64,000 bases of DNA from Fragum whitleyi (GCA_948146395.1 OX411547.1:54613566-54677565); one strand, 5' to 3'. Counted from the first letter of the stretch, positions 11,701 through 26,700 are shown. Notes: generated by a model not told the origin, from the sequence alone. Made by a program: numbers and translations.

Positions 11701-14700
11701 CCCGCTGGCGGCAATGACTTCCGACTATTCGTCTTCCACCTATGGGTTGATAATCGTTGATCTATGTGGGATACCAGCTGGAGGCTAGGAAAGGATGTAA
11801 AGGAGGTACTGGTGTGTGAAGTACTAGGAATCCATTTTTAGATGCTCCAGCCTCCGCGATATAACTGAAAGATTGCTGAAAGCGGCGTTCAACCCAATTT
11901 AAAAAAATTCCTATCTAAAACACTGGACCAATTATATCGATTATTTTACATCACGTGAGACTGAAATGCCATCCCTGCGTTCAGGAAAACAAAATATGGC
12001 AAACTACTTTGCAAAGTATATCCCGGTTTTCTCGCAAGTACGTGCACAGCGGGGCATATAAATAATACGTATTTAGTCTTTTGTAAGAGAAAAATTATCT
12101 AACGAGGTTGGGAGAATTGGTCATTGTCGAGGTTCTGCCGAGACAATTATCAATTCCCACAACCGAGTATTATATTTATCTTATAACCTCTATTTGCCTT
12201 GTTTTTGTAGATGTTTCCAACAGAAATGCAAGTTTCTAAAAATAACCGCATTATATATTTGTTCTAAAAATAACTATGTGATATCATAAAAAATATCATA
12301 CGAGATGTTATTACATGGATATTTGTATAGTTATAAGATAAAAAAAACGAAAACGGTTTTCAAGTTCTGTTGTCCAAAACGCGGGACTAGACCAATATTG
12401 TACAACCAGACTTAGACAACGCCTTTTGGATGATGAAAGAAAGGCTACAGTTAAAAGCATTGAGAAATTGACAAGACAATTTATTTTGTAATGATTTTAG
12501 AAAGATTTTAGAAAGAAATTGAATGAATGTGATAAGTGAGTTTTGTGTGAAAATAAAGGAAAGTAATCCAATATCGCTAATTTTGTTCAACAAAATGATG
12601 AACAAAATTAGCGATATTGATTACCTCCCTTTAATACAATTATGCAGAAAAGTTTTATAAATCGCTTTCTCTGTCTTCACAAACCCATCATACGCTTACA
12701 AAATTTAATTATGTCAGTAAAATCGAGGATTCTAACTACCGATTTTTATTTTTATGTCAGTAAAATCGAGGATTTTAACTGCCGATTTTTATTTTGAATG
12801 TTGTTGACAATCTTATCATTTCTTTTCTAATCGTTTGAATCGGTGTTTGAAATGAATGAATGGAGCGGTGAGTGAGCGATTTAGAAAGATCTTTATCTGA
12901 ATGACGGTTAATTTCACGTTGTTGTTAACTGTATATTACGATGAAAATGAAGCTACAGTTCCTAATATCAACATTATCATTTTTTTATGTTTTCAGGCCC
13001 TGTTCGGGCGGAAAGAATTGAATTCGATTTTGAAATGATAATTTGTATCTTCATTTGTAACACTGCTTTGCAAGCGAACCAGGGGCCCGTTTTACTAAAC
13101 ATCTTACGAACAAACTTATCGGGAGTCAAAATCACAAATCGTAACCGGTGTTTTCATTCATTGTTTGATTCTGCCTTGCAATATCTCATTGGAATCGTCT
13201 GGAGAAGACGATTCTCATGAGATTTTGCATGGTAGAATATCATATTTAGTCACAACTGTAGAAGCAACATTTATTTTGGACTTACAAAAATTGATCGTCA
13301 GATTTTTTTGTAAAACGGGTCCGAAGTCTGCATTTAAGAATAATCGCAATCCAATAAAATAAATATTTTTGATTCATTTGGTTAAAATCGCATCACGTGT
13401 GGAAATTCGCTGCACTTTATAGCTATTTAAAATGCAAAAGGTATTTTTTGTACCCCCCCCCCCCCCCCCGACGATAGATCTGCAAGGCCAGTGTTTTAGG
13501 GACTCTTAAATCCCTCGTTCCCCTTACATAACCCTCCATTGATCAGTTAAGAATTGAATTATGTCCAAAGAATTTTTGATAACAAGTATGTAGCTCCGAT
13601 GCTGAAAGGCCTTTTACAGCGAGTCGACGAAGACCATCAAGCAACCCCCTAAATCTCACGCAAATTCGCCTATTTCGTTTAATACTGGAGAAACACTAGG
13701 CAGAAATAACTTTCTGATCATAAATACCGCTAGAAGTGTCTAAGTTTTATGTCTCCGATTGGTAAAATTTTATGCCAGAAAACGATAACAATACACGTTT
13801 AATATGCGATCTAAAAATAGAATATGTAATTTGAACTACGCGCAAAAACGGACTTGACCGCTTATTATTTGATCGAGTATTTTAATTGTTTTTTTCAATT
13901 ATAAAGGATTGCATTTATAAGGGGTGGGTGTACTAGAATTTTTCACAGCGATTATTGGAGTAAAAAGTGCAATTGCCTTAGCACATGACTTAAAGTAACG
14001 CCCTATGGAAAAACACATTTCAAGTAATGATGGTTTTTCAATATATATTATGTTAATTGCACACTTTGTACTATACTCACAATAAATGAAATAAACATAC
14101 TTTTCTACTATAGTTCCGCAAGAAAGAGTGAGGTTCGAGAAACCGTTATCTCCTATCATTTTCAATGTAAAATTGATCTTTGAGCACTCACTTTAAATTG
14201 CATGTCTATATACACACAATAAATGAAATATACATCGAGCCTGAATTCCTATTTTTATGACACGTGTTTCATTCGATTTTACCGTAGATTTGACGCCCTT
14301 TACCCGGTTTCCATAATTTCTCCATTTTCCTGTTTTGATTGTGGTACTTTAATAGAGAAGTATTAAGACATAGTGTGATATTAAGATGTAATTTAAGTTA
14401 TCGAGTACAATACCGAATTTATTGGATTCGTACCCTCATGAAGATGACTTTATTTTGGCCTGGCTTTTGCCTCTTCAAATATAAATTGCAGACTCTTTAT
14501 TGAAAGTACCAAATATCTTGAATAGTAAACTCGCTAAAATTACGTCACGACTAAGTCACGCCCTAACAATTGAATAATAACGCAGAATACCTTTTGCATT
14601 TAATACAGTTAACAACATCGTGAAAATGACAAGATGAATGATTTTGGAATGATTTTGGAATGATTTAGGAATGAGTGTGTGGATTTGATTTGAATTGGGG

Positions 14701-17700
14701 TTTTACGTCGCTTTCAACAATCTTCCAGTTATATCGCGACGACTGGAGCACCTAACGATGGATTCCTGGTATTTCTCACACCAGTACTACCATCACATCA
14801 CTTTCCTAGCCTCAAGTTGCTATTTCACATAGGTTTACGATTATCTACCCATTGGTGGAAGACAAATGTCGGAAAGGATAAGTGCCGCGGCCGGGGATCG
14901 TACCCGTGCGAAAATAGACCCCTGGATTAGAAGTCCGGCGCGTTACCAACTGCGCTATTGCCGCGGCTAATGAGTGTGTGGAGCGAGTTTTGAGTGAATT
15001 TAATGGAAGGTAATTATATATCGCAGATTTTGTTCAGGATGAACAAAATTTGCGATACTTATTACCTCCCTTTTAAAAAAAATGCATATATATTCTATAA
15101 ATAGCTTCAATTTTCTTCAAGATCTAATCAGACCCTTTCAATTTCAATTAATTAAAGTGTAATCCTGATTTTTTCCCCAGCTATTTTTATTTTGAACGAG
15201 GTTGTTGTTATATGTTTTCAGTAAGTTTTGGAGCGTTTATGAGTGGTTTGAGTGAGTGTTTGGAATGAATGAATGGAGTGCTGAGTGAGCTATTTAGAAT
15301 GATTTTGATTTAGATGAATGTCAATTTAACGATGTAATTAACTGTACATCTAAATAAAGTATAATGATTTCCTCATATGATACAATTATAATCATAATTC
15401 TTTATTTTATTGGATCCAAGTTATTTGTTGATAAATTCATAAGCTGAGCCTGTGCGTGAAATTTTCCACAATGCCACATATGCGCAAAGTTAAAACTCGG
15501 ATCAGAATCTACCATACAGTTATTCACAAAAAAAAACATTGTGAAATTGACATTCACGTAAAGCAAAATCATTCCGAATTGCTCACTCAGCGCTGCATTC
15601 ATTCATTCCAAGCACTCACTCAAACCATTCAAAAACGCTCCGAAATTGTTCTAAACCTCTTAGAAATCGTTCAAAACATTCGATATTTCATTGAAATCGG
15701 TTAAATTATTCGACCATTTTTGTTTGTTAGTACACTTAGTTACATCATGAAATTGACATTCATTCCGATCAAAATCATTCAAAATCGGTCACTCAGCGCC
15801 CCATTCATTCACTCCAAACCCTCACTCAAATCGATCAAAAATGTTCAAAAATCTTTAGAAAACATTTCGAAATTGACCAAGACTTTCAACATTCAATTCA
15901 AACCGATCTAATTATTCCACGATTTTATTTGTCTGGATGGAATTTTTTAGTGGCCCATGAAGTCACACAAACAGAAAATTACGTATTTTTTTATTAAAGG
16001 GAGGTAATTAATATTATTAATTTTGTTCATCTTGAACAAAATTAGCCATATTGGTTTACTTCCCTTTAATTTCAATCATAACTCGCTCCACACACTCATT
16101 CAAATCCATTCCAAAATCATTCCAAATTCATTCATCTTGTCAATTTCACGATGTTGTTAACTGTATAGGTCTGAGAGTGTCTGATTGTGACATGAGCACA
16201 CAATAATTGAAAAAAAGTGGATATTTCTTTAAGGGAGGTAATAAATATCGCTAATTTCGTCAGAATTTGACGAAATTGGCGATATTGTATTACCTCCCTT
16301 TAATTCCACCCATAACTCGCTCTACACGCTCTTTCAATGTCATTCCTAAATCATTCCGAAATCATTCAACTCGTAAATTTCACGATGCTATTAACTGTAC
16401 AAGCTCAATAGATGGACGTGAACCAATACTCTCCGTTCAAAATACAATAATAATTGAGCCTGTGCGTGACATTTCCAACAAATTCAAATGTACACCAAGC
16501 AAAGACTCTGGCCAGCCTGTGCATCTGCACAGTCTGACCAGGGTCTTCACTTTTGCATGTTGTAGAAAGATAAGGTCCAATAAGGTCTTCAGAGGGTCAG
16601 GCAAACGTCTAATTTTACTATGTGGCAGTCGAGGTTAGTTAATGTTGGCCTTTCACGAACATGCAAAATTGTTGAAAATGCCACGTACAGGCTCAATTTC
16701 ATTACACAGTGTGATCGTCAAGGCTTCCCAATGTCTGACCATAATGTACACGTGCAACTGTTGGAACAGTCGCGCACAGGCTCAAATTATACAGTTAACA
16801 ACATCGTGAAATTGACGGCGTTTGGTACGTCCTGCTATGGTGTGTAAATTAATGATACGATCGTCACGGCGCATGCGGGCTGAAAAAAACTAGATGAAAT
16901 TTGGTGATCAGCTTTATTCTAGTTTGAGTTCTAAAGCAGTAAACGCCACAATCGACTTTTACATAAATGACCAAAGTTCTACGGCGTGCCATGTTTTGGA
17001 GAAACGGAACCGCCCTGGCCGCCGGGAACATAGTGGAAAAGAACCATAAAGAATTCATTTGGGAATGGAACTCAAAATTCCAATTAATTTACATGTTCAC
17101 TTAACAATATCGTGAAATTGACAAGATGAAAGATTTTGGAATGTTTTTGATATGATTTTGAATGAGTGTGGAGCGAGTTTTGAGTGAAATCCAAGGGCGG
17201 GGGGGGGGTGTAAACCAATATCGCAAATTTTATTCGGGATGAACAAGATAAGCGATATTCATTACCTCCCTTTTATGAAATATGCATACAGATTCTGTAA
17301 TCAGCTTCCTATTTCTTCCAAAACCAATCAGACGCCTATGATTTAAATTATGTCATTGAAATAACGATTTCTTTCTATTGACTTTTTCAAAAATGTAGTT
17401 GTTGATCTTACTATTTTTATTGATGTTGGAGCTTTGAGTGAGTGTATGGAATGAATGAACTGAGCGCTCTGTGAGCGAAAGAGAATTGTTTTAATTGAGA
17501 GGAATGTCAATTTCACGATGTAACTAACTGTATCGCCTATGTAAATTTATTCTTTCACCAGCGCCGATCCGACAGTTGCGAGCCTCACTGGCGATTATGT
17601 TTTCGACGATAACATCGAAGTAGGACCTCCGGAGCTTGGTGTGAATGAACAGATTACTATTAAGGCCTCCTTAGACGAAGATACTCGAAGTGAGTACGGC

Positions 17701-20700
17701 TAATTACAGTTAGAAACATCGTGATATTGACAAGTTGAATTATTCTGATATGATTTAGGAATGAAATTGAATGAATGTGAGGAGTGAGTTTTGAGTGAAG
17801 TCAAAGGGAGGTAATCCTATATCGCAAATTTTGTGCAGGATGAACAAAATTAGCGATATTAATTACCTCCCTTTAGAAAATGCATACACGTCCGATACAT
17901 AGATTCATATTTCTTCAAGAACCTACGGGACGCTAATTATTCGAAAAAATTCGGAGAATTCGCGATCTTTCTCTATCCAAATTAATTTTGAATGACGTTG
18001 TTGATTTTTTATTTTCAGTGAGTTTGGGCGTTTTTGAATGGTTTGAGTGAGTATTCGGAATGAATGAATAAAGCGCTGAGTGAGCGATTTAGAATGGTTT
18101 TGATTGAGGTGAAAGTCAATTTCACGATGTAACTAACTGTACATAGGGAAATTTACATGTTGAATGATTCTGGGACGATTTTAGGATCACATTGAATTGG
18201 GGCGAGTTTTGAATGAAATTTAAGGTAGGTAATACAAGTTGGACGAAATTATCAATAATTTATAACCTCCCTTCAAACAAAACCAATAAAAAGCCGTATT
18301 TTCCTGTTTGTGAATCTTTTCGGGCTAATCATTTACGGTCATACAGTTGTACAGTCAGTTACATCGTGAAATTGACTTTCACCTCAATCAAAACCATTCT
18401 AAATCTATCACACAGCGTCCCATTCACTCATTCCAAACTCTCACTCAAACCATTCAAAAACGCTCAAACCCATTGAAAAATATAGAATCAACAACGTCAT
18501 TCAAAATGAATTTTGATTGAGAATAATCGCGATTTCATTGATTTAATTCAAATTGTTAGTGTCTCATAGGTTCTTGAAGAAATAGGAAGCTATGTATAGA
18601 ACTTGTAAACATATTTTATTAAAGGAAGGTAATCCATATTGCAAATTTTGTTCATCTTGAACAAAATTTACGATATAGGATTCCCTCCATTTAATTACAC
18701 AAAACGCGCTCCACACACTCTTTTAAATTCATTCCTAAATCATTCCAAAATCATTCATCTTGTCAATATCACAATGTTGTTAACTGTACGATGATTTTGA
18801 TCTGTTTGAATGAAATGTTGATTGTAATGAACAATTTTGAAGCGTTTTTGAAGGATTTTGTAGTGTCTTTGAGTGGGGCGAATGATTGTTTCGAATGAAT
18901 GGATGGAGCGCTGAGAGAATGATTTAGAATGGTTTTGATCGAAATGTATGTCAATTTCACTATGTTACTAGCTGTAGGAACATTCATGGAAGAGCATCCG
19001 ATTTCAATTCAATGGACAGTTTGCATCAAAGTGAAATTGACATTTCACCTCTATAAGAACCATTCTGTAACGCTCAATCAATGCTTCATTCAATGCAATC
19101 AAAAACTGCAATCCAATCATTCAAAAACGTTTTGAATTACACATATAGTTCTGAAAGTTTCGAAATATACGCAATGTTACTTGAACGACAACGTCGATTA
19201 AGCGACCATTCTTATAAAGCAACCGTTTCAAAATGCACCTCTTTACATCAAAATACCATAAAAAGTATATATGTATTGTTGGTCCAAAAAGTATTGTGAG
19301 TTCTCTGTCAAAGATCCAAATATGATTTCTGACAATTGCATTATAGGTTTTTGGGGTAATATTGATAATATTAGAAACTCCAGTAATGGTTTAGCAGAGT
19401 CTGAAACTACTGTAGTCACAAAACCGGATTGTAAATATACATGAAAAAATAAAAACAAAGAAAAGAATATAAACATGATTTCGTCTGGTGCAGTAACTGA
19501 TCTTCTTAAATGATTTTTGGTGGTTTATCGAGAAAAAACGGTAGATTAACACTTGATTACCTTATCGCAAAAGCAGTGAAATTATCAAAAACTAATACCC
19601 TGCTTTTGTGTATTTCATCCTATTTGACGTCATTTATGCGGGGCGAAATAAGTGACGTCACAATGAACGTTGCATAGCAATAGTAAAGCACGAAACGAAA
19701 ACGACATAAACTCTTGTGTTAGTGATTCCTATTATTTGATAGAGGAAGTTGCGACTCCTATGTTTAAACAATATTGGGTTCAATGATGAATGACGTGGTA
19801 AAAGAAAAATATTTCATAAATCGCTTAATATATATAGAAACGAAAACTCTGGGATTAATGTAAAAAAATAGTTAAAGCCCTATCGGATTATAAGTCTTGC
19901 GTAAGAAATTGCGATACGAATATGACAAACGAAAAACTTCTGAATTTGTGAAAGCGAAATATATATTCTTTATTTCCTCCAATAATGAAGATTATAAAGT
20001 ACAAAATAACATGTCACAGAAAAATGATATACATCAATAATAACATGCACGGATATAATGTAGAAAATTGATCAAATAATAAAAATTAAAAGAGAAGTAG
20101 AAAAAACTTATTCTAATAATAGAAAGCGCGGGAATTTTATTACGCTGGGCTGTAAAACTTCGTTGCCAATGATGTAATTTCAATAATTACATCCTCTAGA
20201 AGTCCAACGAATATTAAGATGTATCCAAATTCATACACATATTTGCACATTTTGAATAGTAGGAGCTGATCCACATCACTGTAGTCCCTGATATAACGCC
20301 TAACACGATACGAAAACGAAGGAAGTCACAAGGATGAATTGATAAGTACTATAAAACTACCATGAACAACAGAAAACCAGTTATGTATAGACTATAATAA
20401 GAAGATTATTATATATTACGTGCATATTTAAGAGACAACAGCCTATACTTATTTACATTTCAATTTGACACATGAAAAAAAAACAAAAAAAAAAAAACGC
20501 TGGGAAACATTTTATTTGCCTAGTATACAAAGATATTAAATTTGTCAAAATAATGTCACAATTATGAGTCTTTTGTGACCATTTTACCCATACCGATTAG
20601 TATATCGAATCCGGATAATCCATTAAGATGCACTACAAAAGCTGTGACAATACCAAAAACGATGCAAATAATTAAGAGCTAACATGCAAAAGTTTGAATA

Positions 20701-23700
20701 ATTTTCCTCTAAGATAACCGTAAAATTATCGTTGAGACCAAAAAGAGCTTTAACATAATCAAGATGATTCAATGATGACAAAAATGAAAGCAATGTATTA
20801 CTAAGCCTGTGATTAAATAAGTCTCGACAGTTTTGTACAGCAACACAGTCAAACAGTATGTGTTCACTTTTACTGCATGTAATGCCATTTTTACCACATC
20901 CAAAACAAAAAGAGTCAAACACAGCTAAATAGGCAATTATCTGTGCTGCAGAGAAACAAGAATTTAATTCTTCTGGGTGTATCAAAGCGAATAACCACAT
21001 CGAAAGCTCATGAATTTTTAATATTATTTCCTGATATAAAGCATACTTGAACAGACGTCCAAAAGTCCAAATCATTTACGTGATGTTCATTAATCTTAGA
21101 CTTAAGGTTCTTGTAAAGTGTTTGAGACCCAATTTTAACGGCGCTTCATTAGCCAAGAAAGAGCAGTATGTCCAGGTATATTGTATATCAAAATGAAGCT
21201 TTTTTTAGCACAAGCAGTTGAGCAACATAAGACCGCCATATCTATAGCGGTAAAGCCAAAACATTGTTGAAAAGGGTCATTTCGTACAGAACAAGCAACT
21301 GCGACAACGAGGATATGTCATCAGTGAAAGACGGCGCACACAAACTTAGCCCATTTACCCGAAATCCCAAATTAGTACCCACTAACTGATCAATTAAGGA
21401 ATCGATAATTATTAAATAAAGGAACAGAGACGATACTCCGCCTGGACGGGTACCTTGCAAAATCGGGAACCAGTGAGATTTGTAACTATTATACATGACG
21501 CGGCCATGCATGCCTGTATGCATAGTTATTACAATTTCAAAAGCTTGTGTAATTTAAAGAACAAACAATTGTGCCAAACACGATCAAAGGCCTGCCTTTC
21601 GTCTAAAAAGCAAGAGAATAGCTTACTGCGTTTTTCCTTACAGTAATTTATGCTCTCGCTTAAAATAAACGAAGTCATGGTACTACACATACTTTGCTGA
21701 AATCTGCCTTGAAGATAATGAGGCGGTCTTTCTATAGACTGGTCCCACTGTCGACTATCTTAAAGCCGACAGGTAGGCACCAAAATACTGTCACACGGTA
21801 TTGGCTTTTCAATATTTGATGACGTACGCGCACCTAGCACTTCTGATTGGTTAATTTATTGTTTGTAAACAACAAGTCAGGAGGGGGCGCCATTTTGCCT
21901 TTCGCGTAAGTTTGTTTTTTAAGGTTATGTCCGAAAAGAAGGTTTACATTCATACATAATCTATATTACACTTAAGCTTTTTCGTCAGTATGTAATCTTT
22001 TCACACATAGATTAATGAATAAACTCCATTATCGCTTTAACTTTGTAACGGACCGGATCCCCGTTTACTTTTTTTAGACTAAAAAAATTGAACGGACAGG
22101 TCTCTATACAATAGACGAAGAAATCGGTGCATACCAGTCGGCTTCATACATGAGTCGACAGTAGGACCAGTCTAGTCTTTCTATAGACCTATGTTATTTT
22201 AAGTAATACTGATTCAAATAATTTCCCTATCGATGAAGAGAGCGTTATTGCTCTGTAACTATTTGGACCATTCTTTGGCTTTTAACCTCCCTTAAACAAT
22301 GTTAATATAAGACCTTGTTTAATGGAAGTAGGCACGTAATTAAAACAATACATTAAATCAAACAAAAATGTGACATAATGTAACAATAAATTTTCACCAT
22401 GAATGGTGTGCTCGCTCATTACTAACACGGTCCAGGCCGCACATCTTTCTGGTTTTTAAAGACAAAACAATATTAGATCCTCCGTGTCACAGGATATGTG
22501 ATCAACGTCAAATAAAATCGGTTTATCCTTTAGCCTAGAAACAAACTGCGAACAGTCTATACCAGACGCATTGTCAATATCTGTATTAATTGGCTGTTTG
22601 TATTTACTACTTGCCTCTCTATGCACCTTACGAAAACTACATTTCGATTCCTTGAACTCTTAAAGAAATATACTCATTTCCCCGAGGTCTGCCGGCTTCG
22701 AGCCATACCCGGCGCTTATCACGCATGGGCGCGTGATATAGCTTGAGAACAGCTGTCCAATAGGGCTTCAAAAATCAACTGAAAAACGATTTAGGAAAGC
22801 AAGCATCTGACGCACAATTGATACTCCGAACAATATAGTCGCATAAGCTATCTATATAATCATAACAGTTATCATCAGATAAAGCGTCTATACTTTTCTT
22901 AAGAAATTGATGAAAAAATATTTGATGATTAAGAATATCATCTTGTGTGACAATTTTCCATTTAAAAGGTTTATTCGGACCAGCCTGAACAGGATCACAG
23001 CTTTGCTAATATTCTTTAAGCTGTAACTTCAAACACGTAGGACGATGAGTTGACACGTTAAGACAGTTATCATCCAGTATGTGATAAGACAAAACAGACT
23101 GGAATAACGCATCTGCGATGAATATATGGTCAATTGACGACTCATTACGCTAATCATACGAAATATAACTTGTATAAGAACATGCAAAGTATATAGAGGT
23201 CGTAACATTAAACATATTGAAGTCGAAAAAACGTCAAAAGTGAAGGGCCAGAGCATTTAACCAATGCCTTTTTCAGTTATGGTAAAGAAACGTTATCGCC
23301 ATAAATAGTTACAATTTTTAACAAAATTTTCAAAATTTGATCAATCCCCGAAAGTTGGACAGAAGACTACATCATACCTCTCCAAAAAAGGCAATATTGA
23401 GGATGTCAACAATTAACGCGGCATGACACTACTCAATGTATTTGTTTTTTTTTTTCGCTCGAGTCATTAATAATAGAGTTATTGATTGGGCCGAAAATTA
23501 TAATGTTCATATTGTAGCAGAAGCAGGCTTTAGATCAAACATGGGAACAACGGATAATATATTTGTTTTGCACGGGCTAATTAATCACATGATAAATAAT
23601 AGTAAAACATTATATTGCGCAATTACAGATCTTAGCAAAGCATTCGATTATGTCACTAGAGAAAATTTATGGTATAAGTCAATGAAGTTGGGTATGCGAG

Positions 23701-26700
23701 GAAGAAATTTAGAAATAATAAGATCAATGTACTCTTCTACAAAATCAAACGTTAAACTATCAAAATGATTTATGTGAAAGCTCTTACTGTAGTCTAGGTG
23801 TTAGACAAGGTGAGTGTTAATCTCCTTTCCTTTTTGCAATGTTTCTTAAAGATTTAGAAGGTGTTTTCCCTCGAAGGTATAGATAGTTATTCATTAAAGC
23901 TATCTTTTATTTTATACGCCGATGATATTGTTATTTTTGTGAAATCAGCCACTGAATTACAAGATAGTCTAAATGCACTTCATTGTTACTGCGTGCGTTG
24001 GAAACTTAAGGTGAACACATAAAAAACAAAAATTGTTATTTTTAGAAAAGCTGGAAATTTAACTCATAATCTGGAATTCTGTTATGAAGACATTAAATTA
24101 GAAATAGTAAACAAATTCACTTATCTCGCAGCACCTAGACGACGGAATTGAATTTCCTTCTTTCGTCCATGACATTTAATGCTAATGATATAATTTCTAT
24201 TTTTCTTATCGTACGATACATTTCATTGCTTGCCGTTACTTCTGGTAAATCTGTAAACGAAATTCTTTATTTCATTTTGAGGAGTGTGACAAATTTATCC
24301 TGTATTTTTCTAAGAAAAAAACCCAATCATTTTCTTTTTTGCGTAGGCTACTGATCAAAAGAAAATAACTTTATGCAGAATACCAAACGGAGCACCCTCA
24401 CAGAACGATGAACAGAATTAAGTAAACTGTGCTGTGTTTTTTAAATAAACAAAGAATTGAACTACAGCCGTTAAAAATTACATCGTATGAACAACAAAAA
24501 TAACAATAGAAAAAATAAATAAATAAAAATAAGTCGAGAAAGAGATTCGATCTTCGGACCTCTGCTTTGCAAGATCCTGACCTTAAACCTATAGCTGTGT
24601 CTGGTCATCTATCACAACTGGGTATATTTTGCTTTTTGAATGTACTGTTTTCGCGTATTTTAAATCTAAATCTATAAGAAAGTGGGTTCCGAATATCAAT
24701 GAAGGTCGACGTGAATATTAAATAAGCGACAGGTCAACAATATTTCACAATATTTTAATTCTATTACATGTATATCAGGTTCTGTACAGGTAGATTACAT
24801 ATTCGATAAGAAACCTGCACTACCTATAGAAATTTTCGATACAACCATGCCAATGTTAGCATTATTGTGTGCAATTTATAACTTCATGTATATCACAAAG
24901 GACGACACTGCTAGTATAATCCATATTTTTTACCCTGACAGGGCGGAGCCTTATTAACATATGATTGCTTTTAAAGTTATAGTAAATGAGCGTTTATCTA
25001 AAATTAGTTACTTCTGTAGGTAGTCGACATAAAAACTTTAGACCTTAAATCGTAGGTTGGAAATCAAACTCCCGTAACATTAGCTTGGCAAAGTTGTAGT
25101 TACGAGGCTTTGGTAACCAAAGGATAAAATGAATTAACTTTTTCTAAGCACGTATATCTAAATCCTTAAGGGTTTAGGATACAAGTATTTGCACGCGTTA
25201 ACGATGATTGCCGACTAACTTTTAAGGGTAAGTTCATATCGCACTCGGTTTCGACCCGAGTTAACCGGGTTTCCATCAGAACGACCTCGGTTTCAACACT
25301 AGTGATGTCATTTTAACCTTTCAACCTCGACGCTTCTGATCCTGGGTGAGGCCGGTGTTACTTGGGTTCCAAAATGGCGTCAAAAATAGTGCACAACAAT
25401 TCAATTACAAAAAACAATTGCTCTCTTTTACTTTGAACAACAAATGCCTTTGACTTATTTTATATAGTATTTTTCACGAGTTTATCACATCTCTTAATAG
25501 GATAACGATATTTCATGGTTAATTAATTATTGTAGCGGTAAATGTGAAGTTTGTTTACTACCACCAGTGGGTAAATCCGTTCACATGAATGGCTTTTCTG
25601 CGCATGCATATTACAGTCAATTTTAGATTATTACATCATCTCACGCGACTCCCGGGCTGCCATTTGAATTTCCCCTAAGAGAACCCGAAATACTGCAAAG
25701 TGAACACGCCCTACCAGTTGAATAATAACACAGAATACTTTAAATGGTTTGTCCATTTTTTCTACTTCTGCAGAAGAGGTTTTTGTCAGACTCGAACATG
25801 TCGAATATCAGATTGTTGATGACCCGATCATTGTCGAACTTGTTTCGGATGGGTAAGTATCTTTATGATACATATATAATACGTACTTAGTGTTTTGTAT
25901 GAGAAAAAATATCTAACGAGGTTGGGAGAATTGATCATTGTCGAGGCTCTGCCGAGACAATTGTCAATTCTCACAACCGAGTTAGATATTTTTTTTTCTC
26001 CATATAATACACTAAGTATGTATTATATTTATCTTATAACCTCTTTTTGTCTTGTTCTCGTCGATGTTTCTTACCGAAATGCAAGTTTCTGAAAGTAACT
26101 TTATGATATTATTGTTCTAAAAATAACTATGTGATATCATCAAAAATATCATACGGGGTGTTATCACATGGATATTTGTATAGTTATACGATAAATGGAA
26201 TAACATACGCCGTGGGAGTGTATCAACCCCGTTCAATATTTTTTTTTATATTTCACTGGTGTTATTAAACTTGTATAATACAGTTAACAACACCGAGAAA
26301 TTGACATGATACCTTTAGTCTGCAAAAACCAATCAGACGATGCAATTATATCAGTCACATCGCGATATTGGCTAGCAATATCTATTCTGAATACAGCTGT
26401 TGATCTTATCTTGTAAGTGGTTTTGAGCGTTTCTGAATTGGTTGTGTGAGTCATTTGAATGAATGATTGGAGCGCTGAGCGAGTGATTTTGAACGGTTTT
26501 GATCGAGATGAATGTCAATTACACGATGTTGTTAACTGTACATCTACCGCGTCTGTGTTCAAAATTGAATTAAGGTAGTGGACCCGTAATAGATCCGCAG
26601 CGTTTCAGCAGTAATGAACTTTAACGATGTTAATCGAGGTTTCCTAATAATTAACATTGTAAATGGTCATGAGTTCCGAAATGTTGCGGAACTATTACGG

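Noticed and set aside
11641..11713. Functional tRNA-Asp gene
   Set aside because: The tRNA-like sequence has A and B boxes but continues straight into the shared SINE body and is flanked by a probable target duplication, so it is a SINE head.
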